Shown here one piece after another: positions 33,623 through 42,662 of a DNA stretch of 64,000 nt. Below the pieces are notes generated by a model. The model did not search any database. It was not told the origin of the DNA and saw only the letters and a program-made list of their open reading frames with translations. The DNA comes from an uncultured Clostridia bacterium (GTDB taxonomy: Bacteria > Bacillota > Clostridia > TANB77 > CAG-508), in assembly GCA_948560265.1 (NCBI GenBank), contig CAOXTD010000005.1:1-64000 (forward strand), written 5' to 3'. Numbering within the stretch: position 1 is the stretch's first letter; each line of letters begins with the position of its first letter. Position numbers and translations under genes: made by a program.

Positions 33623-36600
33623 ATGAAAAAGTTATTAAAAGCAAAAACAATGTTTTTCATAGCGTTTTGTGTATTACTTCTAGTGGTTGCAGTATTTCTC
33701 TTTGAAAACACAAAAGTTAGTTATGGAGGGATAAAGCCATACAATGTACTTACTTATAATGGAAATAGTAAGGAAAGTGAAGAAGAAACAGGAATGGCTG
33801 TATCTGATAACAATAGTACAAAAGAAAGCGATGTAGTATTTTTATCTGATATCCCATATAGTAAAGCACAAGTGGGCTGGGGAAATATTTCAGTAGACAA
33901 AACACAAGATAATAAATCACTTACCATGATGGTAAATGGTTCTACCATATTAATTAAAAAAGGAATTTGGGCACATGCTACTTCTACTGTAGAATATGAC
34001 ATTAGTAATTATAAAGATTATGCATATTTTACAGTATTTTACGGTCTAAATAGTACTGCAGGAAATAAAGGAAATGGTGTAAAATTCTATATTTATACTT
34101 CTGAAGATGGAAAGACATGGACTTTACGTACAGAGGAAAATCCTACAGCACTAAAAAGTTCTAATAGTGCAGTATATGCCAAAATAGATATTAAAGATGT
34201 TAATTATATTAGATTATATGCTCATGATAATGGTTCTAATGCAAGTGACCATGCAGTATGGGGAGACGCAAAACTTGTAAAAGAAAATTATAGTGAAAAT
34301 GTTATGATGACAGTAGAAGAATTTGACGAAATGATAAGAAAAGCATATAAAAGAGGACCAGTTGAAGATGAATTAGTGCTTCCTCTTTTACAAAGGGATT
34401 TTATAAAAAGAGTAGGGCAATACCAACTTCGTATGTTTTTAGAAGAGGATTCTAAGAATCAAGAAACTTTAGAATGGTTTTTAAATAATGAAGAAGCATT
34501 ACGTTTATGGACAATTGGTGGTACTCCAAATGGTACCTATTTAAGATCATTACAAGTATTAAGCCAGTTATATCAAACTTATAAAGAAGATTTAAACAAT
34601 GAGAATATGACAGCAAATGGAACAAAATATAAAGATTTATATTTAAAAATGATGTTATCTTTATCTTTATCACATTCAACCAATGTTGGTTTATGGATTG
34701 GTGGAGGTAGCAAATTATCAGATGCTGTTACTAGATATGAAATTTATAAACAAATGCATTTAGATGGCAAATTAGGATCAAACGCCATGTTTGAGACCTA
34801 TACTATCGAAGAAATGCGTGCGGTAATGTTTACCAATATTGATGATGAAGAAATATTATGGTTACGTGATTATTCTGAAAAGAAATTTTCAAATCTAGTG
34901 GATCGTTTTAACCCATTTAAATATATTAACTATACAAAAGGTTATGGTTATTATAGACCACAATATTATAGCCAAGAAAATTATGCGAAATGGGATGCAA
35001 AATATGAACTTTCTAAATACAATATTACTTATCAAGCAAGAACACCAAAGTTATGGATTGTATTTGAAGAAGGAGCAGTTTGTGGAGGGCTTTCTAAAAC
35101 AGCAGCTAACCTTTACGGTGTATGGGGATATCCTGCTAAAGTAGTAGGTCAACCAGCACATGCAGCTTATATCTATTTATATAATGCAGGTAATGGAAAA
35201 AATGCTTGGCAATTAGCATACAGTGTTGCATCTACTGGTTGGGCAGATACTGACGGTGGTGGACGTATGCCAAATGGTTGGGGCGGCGGATGGTCTAGTG
35301 GTGCAGCCAAAAGAGGTTCTTACCACTTCTTATCACAAGAAGCCCAAAATGAATATGAGAAATATGAAAAAGCAGAGTTAATATTATTACAAGCAGATAC
35401 ATTTAAAGATGATAAAAGAAAATTAGAGCAAATTTATCGTGATGCTTTAAAAGAGGAAATTATCAATTTTGATGCTTGGGTTGGTATGATAAGTTTATAT
35501 AATGCAGATGCTTCTAAAACTGACGAAGAGAGAATTGCTTTAGCAGAAGAAATTGCAGAAGCAATGACTTACCATCCATTGCCAATGTACGACTTGACTA
35601 AACTGATTGGTACAAAAATTACATCACCTGAATACAAAGGAAAAATGCTAATGATACAAGAGCAAACATTGCGTAAAGCTACAAAGGCAACAAGTGCAAA
35701 TACTTTATACCATAAAGAAGTGCCAATTGTTGCTAATGCAATTTTAGGTGTAATTGATTCTAGAATTGCTACTTTCTCTTTTTCAGGTGCAAATGCTGGG
35801 AAAATAGTATTATCTAAACAATTACAAAGTGCGCAAGTAACTTGGAGTTATAGTTTAGATGGTGGTAATAATTGGAAAGAAGTTTATGAACATTCTATAC
35901 AACTTACTAATGAAGAAATTGCATCAATAAATGCTAATGATGATATTAAAATTCGTATATCAGGATTACCATTAACGAATGAAAACATTTTCACTATTAA
36001 TATTAACAAGGGAGTATTCCCAAGCAATACTGTTTCAATAGACGATTTAGAAAATTGTATTAATGGTACAACTGATCAAATGGAATGGACCTTAGATCCT
36101 AATTCTGGAGAGTGGACATCGTTTGCAGATGGAAAACCAAATTTAAGAGGACATGTAGTTGTATACCTTAGATTAATTGCATCAGGAACAAATACAACAA
36201 GTGATCCTGTACATTATACATTTACTACTAATACATCTTCGGAATCACATCGATATATTTCTAGAACAGGTTTAAAGGTTACAGAAGTATCAGCTACAAG
36301 TGGAGGAAATAAAGACAATATACTTGATGGAGATATAAATACATCATGGCATGGAGCAACTAGTTCTGGTTTGGGAGGAGCATATAAGCCTTCATATGTA
36401 GTAATAGAGCTAGATAAACCTAGATATGTAGCAGAAGTAGATTATGTTCCTGATGCAAAGGCAACAGGAACAGGAGGATATCCAACTGGAAAAGCTAGTA
36501 AACTAGAAATTTATGTAAGTATGGATGGTACAAATTGGGAGTTGGCAGCAGTTGGTAATAATTTAGGAAATAACAATAATTTGAAAAAGATAACTTTTGA

Positions 36601-38449
36601 AGAGGCGAAACAGGCAAAGTATGTAAAAATTCATTGCCCATCAGTTTATCAATCAGGGCTTCAACATTATTTTTCAATAGCTGTTATTAATTTATATGAA
36701 AATCCATCAGCTAGTGAAATACCTACTGCTGAGATTAGTTATAATATTACTAATAAAACTAATAAAGATGTTATAGCTGAGTTAGTAGATGAAAATAGAC
36801 CAATTACTGTTACTAATAATGGTGGAAGTAAAAAACATACCTTTACAGAAAATGGTGAGTTCACATTTGAATTTGTTGATGAAGCTGGAAACAAAGGTAG
36901 TACAACAGCTAAAGTAGATTGGATTGATAAAACAGCACCAACAGTAGATGTTACTTACAGTACAACTGAAATAACAAATGAAGATGTAGTAGCAACACTA
37001 TCATTTGATAAAGAAAATATAACAATACTTTCAAAAGATGTACAAATTGCTGAAAATCCGGTAGATGGAAGTAAAACAATAACATTTGAAAATAATGCAT
37101 CTTATGAATTAGAATTTGCAGATGAATTAGGTAATGTAGGAACAAAAACAATTGCAGTTGATTGGATTGATAAAGAAGCACCAACAGCTCAAATTGAGTA
37201 TAGCACTGTACATTTAACAGATAAACCAGTTACAGTGACATTAAATCCAAGTGAAGAAGTAACCATTTTAAATAATGAAGGTTCTGACACATATACATTT
37301 GATAAAAATGGAGAATTTACTTTCCGTTTTATAGATAGAGCAGGTAATGAAGGTACTGCAACAGCTAGTGTTAATTGGATTACAAAAATGCCAAAATACA
37401 CATTAACATACTCTACGAAGGAGTGGACAGACCAAGATGTTACTGTAACATTAGAATTAGAAGAAGGATACACAATAGTAAGTAACAATGGTAGCAACAT
37501 TTACACCTTTACAGAAAATGGTGAAGATGCTTTTGAATATATAGATCCAAATGGTCAAAGAGGTATGATACCTATTCGTGTAGACTGGATTGATAAAGAA
37601 GCTCCAACAGGAACTATTAAATATAGTATTTCTTCTAAAACAAATCAATCAGTTATTGCAACATTGGTTCCAAGTGAAGAAGTAACAGTTACTAATAATA
37701 CAGGAAATGAAAACCCATTAAAATATGAATTTACAGAAAATGGAGAGTTTACCTTTGAATATGTTGATAGAGCAGGACATAGAGGAAGTACAACTGCTAA
37801 AGTAGATTGGATTGATAAAGTAAAACCACAAGCTACATTATCTTATGATATTACAGAAAATACACAATCAGATGTAACTGTAACTATAACATTTGATAAA
37901 GAAAATGTTACAATTACTAATAATAATGGTAAAAACACATATACATTTATCAAAAATGGAGAATTTACATTTGAATTTGTTGATGAAGCAGGAAATACAA
38001 ACTCTATAACAGCAGAAGTGACATGGATTGAGAAAAAAGAGCCAGATAATAATGATGAACTTACATCAGAAGAATATGAAATAACAGGTAATGTTATCAG
38101 AAAAATACCATTAAATCTTGAAGTAAATGAATTTATGAAGCATATACAAGCAAATCAAGAAGTAATTATTAAAGATAAAAATGATAACATTATAGAGGGA
38201 ACAGCTAAAATAGGAACTGGTATGAAAGCATATGTAGGAGATAATGTATACACATTTGTAGTAAGAGCTGATATTGATGGAAATGGTACTGTTAATTTAA
38301 CAGACTTAGCTAAATTATGCTTACATTATATAGAAAAAGAAACTTTAGTAGGTGAATATTTAGAAGCAGCAGATATAGATAATAACAATAAAGTAACAAT
38401 AACAGATTTAGCAAAAATGCAACTTTTACTAGTAGGAAAAAATAAATAA
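33623..38449 (+). CDS. large secreted multidomain protein: NPCBM, transglutaminase-like core, F5/8C, six Ig-like repeats, dockerin
   Basis: 1608 residues. Order: signal/anchor (about 10-28); NPCBM-type carbohydrate-binding domain (about 73-215; SDIPYSKAQVGWG, GIWAHATSTVEYDIS); an alpha-helical region and a transglutaminase-like core with Cys487 (AVCGGLSKTAANLYG) and His513 (QPAHAAYIY); F5/8 type C domain (about 875-1030; ILDGDINTSWHG); six Ig-like repeats of about 70 residues (about 1033-1471), each ending near DWIDK; and a dockerin (about 1530-1605) with two EF-hand-like loops DIDGNGTVNLTDLAK and DIDNNNKVTITDLAK. The next gene encodes a cohesin-like anchor. It probably binds glycans and is held on the cell surface. 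Confidence 0.88.
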   Translation: MKKLLKAKTMFFIAFCVLLLVVAVFLFENTKVSYGGIKPYNVLTYNGNSKESEEETGMAVSDNNSTKESDVVFLSDIPYSKAQVGWGNISVDKTQDNKSLTMMVNGSTILIKKGIWAHATSTVEYDISNYKDYAYFTVFYGLNSTAGNKGNGVKFYIYTSEDGKTWTLRTEENPTALKSSNSAVYAKIDIKDVNYIRLYAHDNGSNASDHAVWGDAKLVKENYSENVMMTVEEFDEMIRKAYKRGPVEDELVLPLLQRDFIKRVGQYQLRMFLEEDSKNQETLEWFLNNEEALRLWTIGGTPNGTYLRSLQVLSQLYQTYKEDLNNENMTANGTKYKDLYLKMMLSLSLSHSTNVGLWIGGGSKLSDAVTRYEIYKQMHLDGKLGSNAMFETYTIEEMRAVMFTNIDDEEILWLRDYSEKKFSNLVDRFNPFKYINYTKGYGYYRPQYYSQENYAKWDAKYELSKYNITYQARTPKLWIVFEEGAVCGGLSKTAANLYGVWGYPAKVVGQPAHAAYIYLYNAGNGKNAWQLAYSVASTGWADTDGGGRMPNGWGGGWSSGAAKRGSYHFLSQEAQNEYEKYEKAELILLQADTFKDDKRKLEQIYRDALKEEIINFDAWVGMISLYNADASKTDEERIALAEEIAEAMTYHPLPMYDLTKLIGTKITSPEYKGKMLMIQEQTLRKATKATSANTLYHKEVPIVANAILGVIDSRIATFSFSGANAGKIVLSKQLQSAQVTWSYSLDGGNNWKEVYEHSIQLTNEEIASINANDDIKIRISGLPLTNENIFTININKGVFPSNTVSIDDLENCINGTTDQMEWTLDPNSGEWTSFADGKPNLRGHVVVYLRLIASGTNTTSDPVHYTFTTNTSSESHRYISRTGLKVTEVSATSGGNKDNILDGDINTSWHGATSSGLGGAYKPSYVVIELDKPRYVAEVDYVPDAKATGTGGYPTGKASKLEIYVSMDGTNWELAAVGNNLGNNNNLKKITFEEAKQAKYVKIHCPSVYQSGLQHYFSIAVINLYENPSASEIPTAEISYNITNKTNKDVIAELVDENRPITVTNNGGSKKHTFTENGEFTFEFVDEAGNKGSTTAKVDWIDKTAPTVDVTYSTTEITNEDVVATLSFDKENITILSKDVQIAENPVDGSKTITFENNASYELEFADELGNVGTKTIAVDWIDKEAPTAQIEYSTVHLTDKPVTVTLNPSEEVTILNNEGSDTYTFDKNGEFTFRFIDRAGNEGTATASVNWITKMPKYTLTYSTKEWTDQDVTVTLELEEGYTIVSNNGSNIYTFTENGEDAFEYIDPNGQRGMIPIRVDWIDKEAPTGTIKYSISSKTNQSVIATLVPSEEVTVTNNTGNENPLKYEFTENGEFTFEYVDRAGHRGSTTAKVDWIDKVKPQATLSYDITENTQSDVTVTITFDKENVTITNNNGKNTYTFIKNGEFTFEFVDEAGNTNSITAEVTWIEKKEPDNNDELTSEEYEITGNVIRKIPLNLEVNEFMKHIQANQEVIIKDKNDNIIEGTAKIGTGMKAYVGDNVYTFVVRADIDGNGTVNLTDLAKLCLHYIEKETLVGEYLEAADIDNNNKVTITDLAKMQLLLVGKNK

Positions 38450-38474
38450 ATGAAATAAGGAGAGATGCAGAAGA

Positions 38475-39383
38475 ATGAACAGAGTTAAAAAAATAAGCAT
38501 AGTTTTTGTTATCATGATGTTAATAATTTGTATGTTTACAAGCAAAACATATGCAGCACTTAATTGTAATGTAAATTTAAGTGCATCTAAAAATAAAGTA
38601 ACGTATAAAGAGCAGTTTTCAGTTTATGTTGCAATATCTAATTTGCAAACTACAAAGGGAATTATTGCAATAGGAGCAGTTGTAAGCTATGATACAGATT
38701 CTTTAACTTTAGTGAGCATAGAAGGGCAAAATAAATGGTCAGATCCTTTTCACAATCCTTCAAATGGAAAGATTACTTCATTTAAAAATGAAGTATCAAC
38801 CAAAAATGAGAATGTGTTTAAAATAACATTTAAAGTAAATGAAAAAGGAAAAGCTAAAAAGAGTGCTTGGGTGAAAATAAGCAATTTTGAGATATCTGAT
38901 GGCGAAGGAGAAAAAAATTGTGGAGGAAATTCTATTAATATCGCAATAGAAGAGAAAAATAGTGGAAGTTCAGGAAGTAACAACCAAGGAAGCAATAATA
39001 CTCAAAAGCCAGGAAATACTACTAATAATACAAAACCTGGAAATAGTAATCAAAATACTCAAACAACAAAGCCAAACACAGAAACAACAAAACCATCAAG
39101 TAGTGGTTCTAACAATGTACAAGGTGGAAATGCAAAGAATGAAACAACCAAAAATACTATCAATAATGTAGAAGAAAATAGTATAGGAAATGTTGCAGAA
39201 AATAATGTTACAAATAGTGAAAGCCAAATCAACAATGTACAAAATGCTTTTGACTCTAATACAGAGGAAACAAAAGAAGATAAAAATATGAGTAAAGGAT
39301 TATTCTATACCATAAGCATTGTAAGTGTTATTGCAATTATTGGAATATTGTTTGCGATAACCAAATATTGGAAAATACATTAA
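38475..39383 (+). CDS. membrane-anchored cohesin-domain protein
   Basis: 302 residues: signal peptide (about 8-27, ending KTYAA), a cohesin-like domain (about 30-160; FSVYVAISNLQTTKGIIAIG, VSYDTDSLTLVSIEGQ, FKITFKVNEKGKAKKSAWV), a 110-residue Asn/Thr/Ser-rich linker, and a C-terminal membrane span (about 275-297) with a short basic tail. There is no LPXTG. It lies 25 bases after the dockerin-bearing gene, so it is the likely surface receptor for that protein. Confidence 0.8.
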   Translation: MNRVKKISIVFVIMMLIICMFTSKTYAALNCNVNLSASKNKVTYKEQFSVYVAISNLQTTKGIIAIGAVVSYDTDSLTLVSIEGQNKWSDPFHNPSNGKITSFKNEVSTKNENVFKITFKVNEKGKAKKSAWVKISNFEISDGEGEKNCGGNSINIAIEEKNSGSSGSNNQGSNNTQKPGNTTNNTKPGNSNQNTQTTKPNTETTKPSSSGSNNVQGGNAKNETTKNTINNVEENSIGNVAENNVTNSESQINNVQNAFDSNTEETKEDKNMSKGLFYTISIVSVIAIIGILFAITKYWKIH

Positions 39384-39416
39384 TACAAATTGATTGTTTT
39401 TATGTATGAATTGTTT

Positions 39417-39450
39417 AAGTCCTTCTTATATCATAGAAGGACTTTTCTTT
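39417..39450 (+). terminator. rho-independent terminator
   Basis: AAGTCCTTCT (39417-39426) pairs with AGAAGGACTT (39435-39444), then TTCTTT. Ends the cohesin gene. Confidence 0.85.
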
Positions 39451-39571
39451 ACATATAAATTACTACATAAAATTTCAAATAAATGGCTCTTTTTATTTCT
39501 AAAAACTACTACACAAAATTTAAAAAATGTGTTACAATAGTTTAGAAATAAAAAATAAGGAGGAATTAACC

Positions 39572-40297
39572 ATGTCAGGACATAGTAAATGGCATAATAT
39601 TCAAGCAAAAAAAGGAAAAGCAGATGCTGCAAGAGGAAAGATATTTACAAAATTAGGTAGAGAATTATTAATTGCTGTAAAACAAGGTGGTGCTGACCCT
39701 GCTGGTAATTCAAAATTAAAAGATGTTATTGCAAAATGTAAAGCAAATAATATGCCTAATGATACAATTAACAATGCAATCAAAAAAGCTTCAGGAGAAG
39801 GTGACAACAAGAATTATGAAGAGATTGTGTATGAAGGATATGGCACAAATGGTGTAGCAGTTATTGTGGAGGCAAGTACAGATAATAAAAATAGAACAGC
39901 TGCAGATGTACGTCATGCTTTTGATAAGGCAGGTGGGAATTTAGGAACAACAGGTTGCGTATCTTATTTATTTACCAAAAAAGGTGTTATTGTTATTGAT
40001 AAAACTACAACAAGCTTAGCAGAAGATGATATGATGATGTTAGCATTAGACAGCGGAGCAGAAGATTTTGAAGCATCTGATGAATGTTATGAAATCACTA
40101 CTTCACAAGCTGACTTTTCAAAAGTAAGAGAGGCTTTAGAAGCACAAGGGCTAGAATTTTTAGAGGCAGAAGTACAAATGGTACCATCTACCTATATTGC
40201 TTTAAGTGAACAAGATGGAGAAAAAATGCAAAGATTAATTGACACACTAGAAGATTTAGATGATGTCATGAATGTGTACCATAATTGGGAAGAGTAG
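39572..40297 (+). CDS. YebC/PmpR (TACO1) family protein
   Basis: 241 residues, full length. It begins MSGHSKWHNIQAKKGKADAA, the invariant family start, and has TNGVAVIVEASTDNKNRTAADVRH and the FEASDECYEI region. The family was described as DNA-binding regulators and is now linked to relief of ribosome stalling, notably at proline runs. ATG 39572 has AAGGAGG at 39556-39562; the frame is open further 5' without a start signal. Confidence 0.95.
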   Translation: MSGHSKWHNIQAKKGKADAARGKIFTKLGRELLIAVKQGGADPAGNSKLKDVIAKCKANNMPNDTINNAIKKASGEGDNKNYEEIVYEGYGTNGVAVIVEASTDNKNRTAADVRHAFDKAGGNLGTTGCVSYLFTKKGVIVIDKTTTSLAEDDMMMLALDSGAEDFEASDECYEITTSQADFSKVREALEAQGLEFLEAEVQMVPSTYIALSEQDGEKMQRLIDTLEDLDDVMNVYHNWEE

Positions 40298-40400
40298 TTA
40301 AGTTAGCTGTGCGAAGCGATAGCAAGCTACGGATAACTTATGCAATCGAGCAAAGCGAGATTGCAAACCTTGAAAAAATATAGAAAATAGTTCTAAAATA
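40298..40400. repeat. clustered short palindromes after yebC
   Basis: GC-richer than its surroundings, with nested inverted repeats such as GCAATC / GATTGC around GAGCAAAGCGA (about 40342-40364) and AGCT... GCGAAGCGATAGCAAGCT (about 40307-40332). It may be a dispersed repeat or a structured RNA end. Confidence 0.4.
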
Positions 40401-40440
40401 GAAAAACATAGCATATATATATTATATGACTATGTTTTTC
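40401..40440. terminator. terminator between yebC and spoIIIAA
   Basis: GAAAAACATAG (40401-40411) pairs with CTATGTTTTTC (40430-40440); T-rich on both strands, as for a bidirectional terminator. Confidence 0.7.
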
Positions 40441-40520
40441 TTTGCTCTAGAAACAAAAAATGACATAGAGATAAGTTATGTAATTCGTATTTTTATTATT
40501 TTATACAAAAGAGGTAAGCA

Positions 40521-41421
40521 ATGGATGAAATATTAAACTTTTTTCCAGAAGAGATGCAACAAAAGATAAAACAGAATCTCTTAGAAAATTTAGAAGAGAT
40601 TAGAATTAGAACCAATAAGCCTATTATTTTAAAAAATGGACAAGCAGAAAAACAAATTCCATTTTCCGTAACACCAGATACAGTATTGCAAATTCTGCAA
40701 AAAATTTGTGAAAACTCGATTTATTCTTACCAAAATCAAATTTGTAATGGATTTATTACATTAAAAGGAGGTCATCGTGTAGGAATTACAGGAAATGCTG
40801 TTATGAAAGAAGGACAAGTGATTAATTTAAGCTATATTAGCAGTCTAAATTTTAGGATTGCAAGGCAAGTATTTAATTGTAGTACACAAGCTTTAAACTA
40901 TATTCTTAATCCATATGGTAACGATATTTATACTACATTAATTGTATCCCCACCAGGATGCCGGAAAGACTACGTTATTAAGAGATTTAATTAGAAGAAT
41001 TAGCAATGGCATACCAGAAATGAATTTTAAAGGATTGACAATTGGAGTAGTAGACGAAAGAGGAGAAATATCTGCTATGGATAAAGGGATTGCGCAAAAT
41101 GACATAGGAATTAGAACAGATGTCATAGAAAATATTTCTAAACCTCTAGGCATGAAAATGTTAGTGCGTTCTATGAGCCCAAAGGTTATTGTAGCAGATG
41201 AAATTGGAAGCGCTGATGATATACAAGCTATCGAATATGCAGTTTGCTCAGGGGTAAGAGGAATTTTTACAGCACATGGAGCAAATATGGAAGAACTAAA
41301 ACAAAACCCAATTTTAAGTCAATTACTTACAAAACAAATGATAGACAGAGTGCTATTTTTAGATCACAACAGAAAAATACAACTTGGATATAGCAAACAA
41401 ACTGCTAAACAAGTTGGCTAA
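40521..41421 (+). CDS. spoIIIAA: SpoIIIAA, stage III sporulation ATPase, split by a +1 frameshift at CGG
   Basis: Reads as one 299-residue SpoIIIAA if the C at 40962 (codon 148, CGG) is skipped. The break falls in the Walker A loop: frame 0 gives SPPGC and the +1 frame continues GKTTLLRDLIRR. Frame 0 stops 10 codons later. Downstream blocks GLTIGVVDERGEISA and KVIVADEIGS (Walker B) are intact. The AAA-like ATPase powers the SpoIIIA-SpoIIQ channel between mother cell and forespore. First gene of the complete eight-gene operon, which otherwise shows no decay. A weak SigE-like ATACAA lies at about 40503. Confidence 0.9.
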
Positions 41422-41432
41422 GGAGGATATAT

Positions 41433-41942
41433 ATGATTTTTTTCAAGATTATTTTATTAATTTCCATTGTGGTAGCTAGTACCATACTAGGTATCCTATT
41501 TTCTAAAAAATATTCCAACCGTGAAAAAGAGTTAAAAGAAATGAAAAGTGCTTTAAATATATTTGCAACTAAAATTAAATTTACCTATGAGCCAATTCCT
41601 AATGTGTTTTTAGAAATTGCGAACAAAATAGAAGGAAATGTAGGAAAGATTTTTGCAAGAGCTTCTAGCAGAATGAAGGAAGAAAGTGCAGGTGAAGCTT
41701 GGACAAATGCTTTTTCAGATGTACCAAATAATTTATCTAAAGAAGACATTACAATTCTATCTAATTTAGGAAGATTACTAGGTCAAACAGATGTGGAAGG
41801 ACAAATTAGTGAAATAGAAGTAGTAGTTCAATTTTTAGAGACACAATTAGAAAGTGCCAAACAAGAAAAAATCAAAAATGAAAAGATGTATCGAACTTTA
41901 GGAATTGTAGGTGGTTTAACAATTGCCATTATATTAATTTAA
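41433..41942 (+). CDS. spoIIIAB: SpoIIIAB
   Basis: 169 residues: membrane segments at both ends (about 1-21 and 150-169) and a helical core with FATKIKFTYEPIPNVF and LGRLLGQTDVEGQ, the family landmarks. It recruits or supports the ATPase SpoIIIAA at the mother-cell membrane. Starts 11 bases after spoIIIAA with AAGGAGG. A REP-like element of about 60 bases separates it from spoIIIAC. Confidence 0.92.
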   Translation: MIFFKIILLISIVVASTILGILFSKKYSNREKELKEMKSALNIFATKIKFTYEPIPNVFLEIANKIEGNVGKIFARASSRMKEESAGEAWTNAFSDVPNNLSKEDITILSNLGRLLGQTDVEGQISEIEVVVQFLETQLESAKQEKIKNEKMYRTLGIVGGLTIAIILI

Positions 41943-41946
41943 ACGA

Positions 41947-42010
41947 TGTCAGGTTGGGGACGTTCCTTAAAACTGACAAAAGTGTCAGTATAGGGACATA
42001 CCTTAAAAAA
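41947..42010. repeat. REP-like palindromic element, copy 1
   Basis: A 32-base imperfect palindrome starting TGTCAGGTTGGGGACGTTCC and closing with CTGACA (41947-41978), followed by a second half-copy TGTCAGTATAGGGACATACC (41983-42002). It lies inside the spoIIIA operon. Relatives at 43834-43960 and 58748-58778. Confidence 0.7.
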
Positions 42011-42023
42011 TAGGGAGGAAAAC

Positions 42024-42218
42024 ATGGATATTAGTTTATTATTCAAAATAGCAGCAATAGGAATTTTAGTAGCAGTACTATATCAAGTACTAGTAAGAGC
42101 AGGAAGAGAAGATCAAGCTATGATGACAACACTTGCAGGGTTAATTATTGTATTAACATTAGTCATCAAAGAGATTAGTACTCTATTTACAAGTGTAAGG
42201 ACAATGTTTGGATTGTAA
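42024..42218 (+). CDS. spoIIIAC: SpoIIIAC
   Basis: 64 residues with two membrane segments (about 4-24 and 36-58) and the family pattern VLVRAGREDQAMMTTLAG between them. A small membrane subunit of the SpoIIIA complex. AGGGAGG precedes ATG 42024; it follows spoIIIAB across a REP-like element. Confidence 0.93.
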   Translation: MDISLLFKIAAIGILVAVLYQVLVRAGREDQAMMTTLAGLIIVLTLVIKEISTLFTSVRTMFGL

Positions 42219-42239
42219 CAGATATAAAAGAAAGGAAAT

Positions 42240-42635
42240 ATGGATGGAATGGATATTATTAAAATAATTGGAATAGGACTAATTGCATTAATTATCATTA
42301 TTATTGTAAAACAGTATAGACCAGAGTTTACCATCTATGTTTCGCTAGTAGCAGGAGCTCTCATCCTACTAATGGTAATGGATAAGATAAGTGGAATTAT
42401 AGATTTATTAACATCATTATCCAACAAAACAGCAATTAATAATGAATTTTTGGTATTGCTTATCAAGATTACAGGAATTGCTTTTCTAACAGAATTTGCA
42501 GTAAGTATTTGTAAAGATTCTGGAGAAGTTGCAATTGCTAACAAGGTAGATTTAGGAGGAAAGGTTATCATTATTTCTATGTCCATTCCTATTATTGCTA
42601 GCCTATTAGAAACGATTTTAAAAATCTTGCCCTAG
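42240..42635 (+). CDS. spoIIIAD: SpoIIIAD
   Basis: 131 residues with three or four membrane segments and the family region FLVLLIKITGIAFLTEFAV then CKDSGEVAIANKVDLGGK. Membrane subunit of the SpoIIIA complex, paralogous in fold to SpoIIIAC. AAAGGAAA precedes ATG 42240. Confidence 0.93.
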   Translation: MDGMDIIKIIGIGLIALIIIIIVKQYRPEFTIYVSLVAGALILLMVMDKISGIIDLLTSLSNKTAINNEFLVLLIKITGIAFLTEFAVSICKDSGEVAIANKVDLGGKVIIISMSIPIIASLLETILKILP

Positions 42636-42662
42636 AACGAAAGAAGAAAGGAGAATGTGAAA

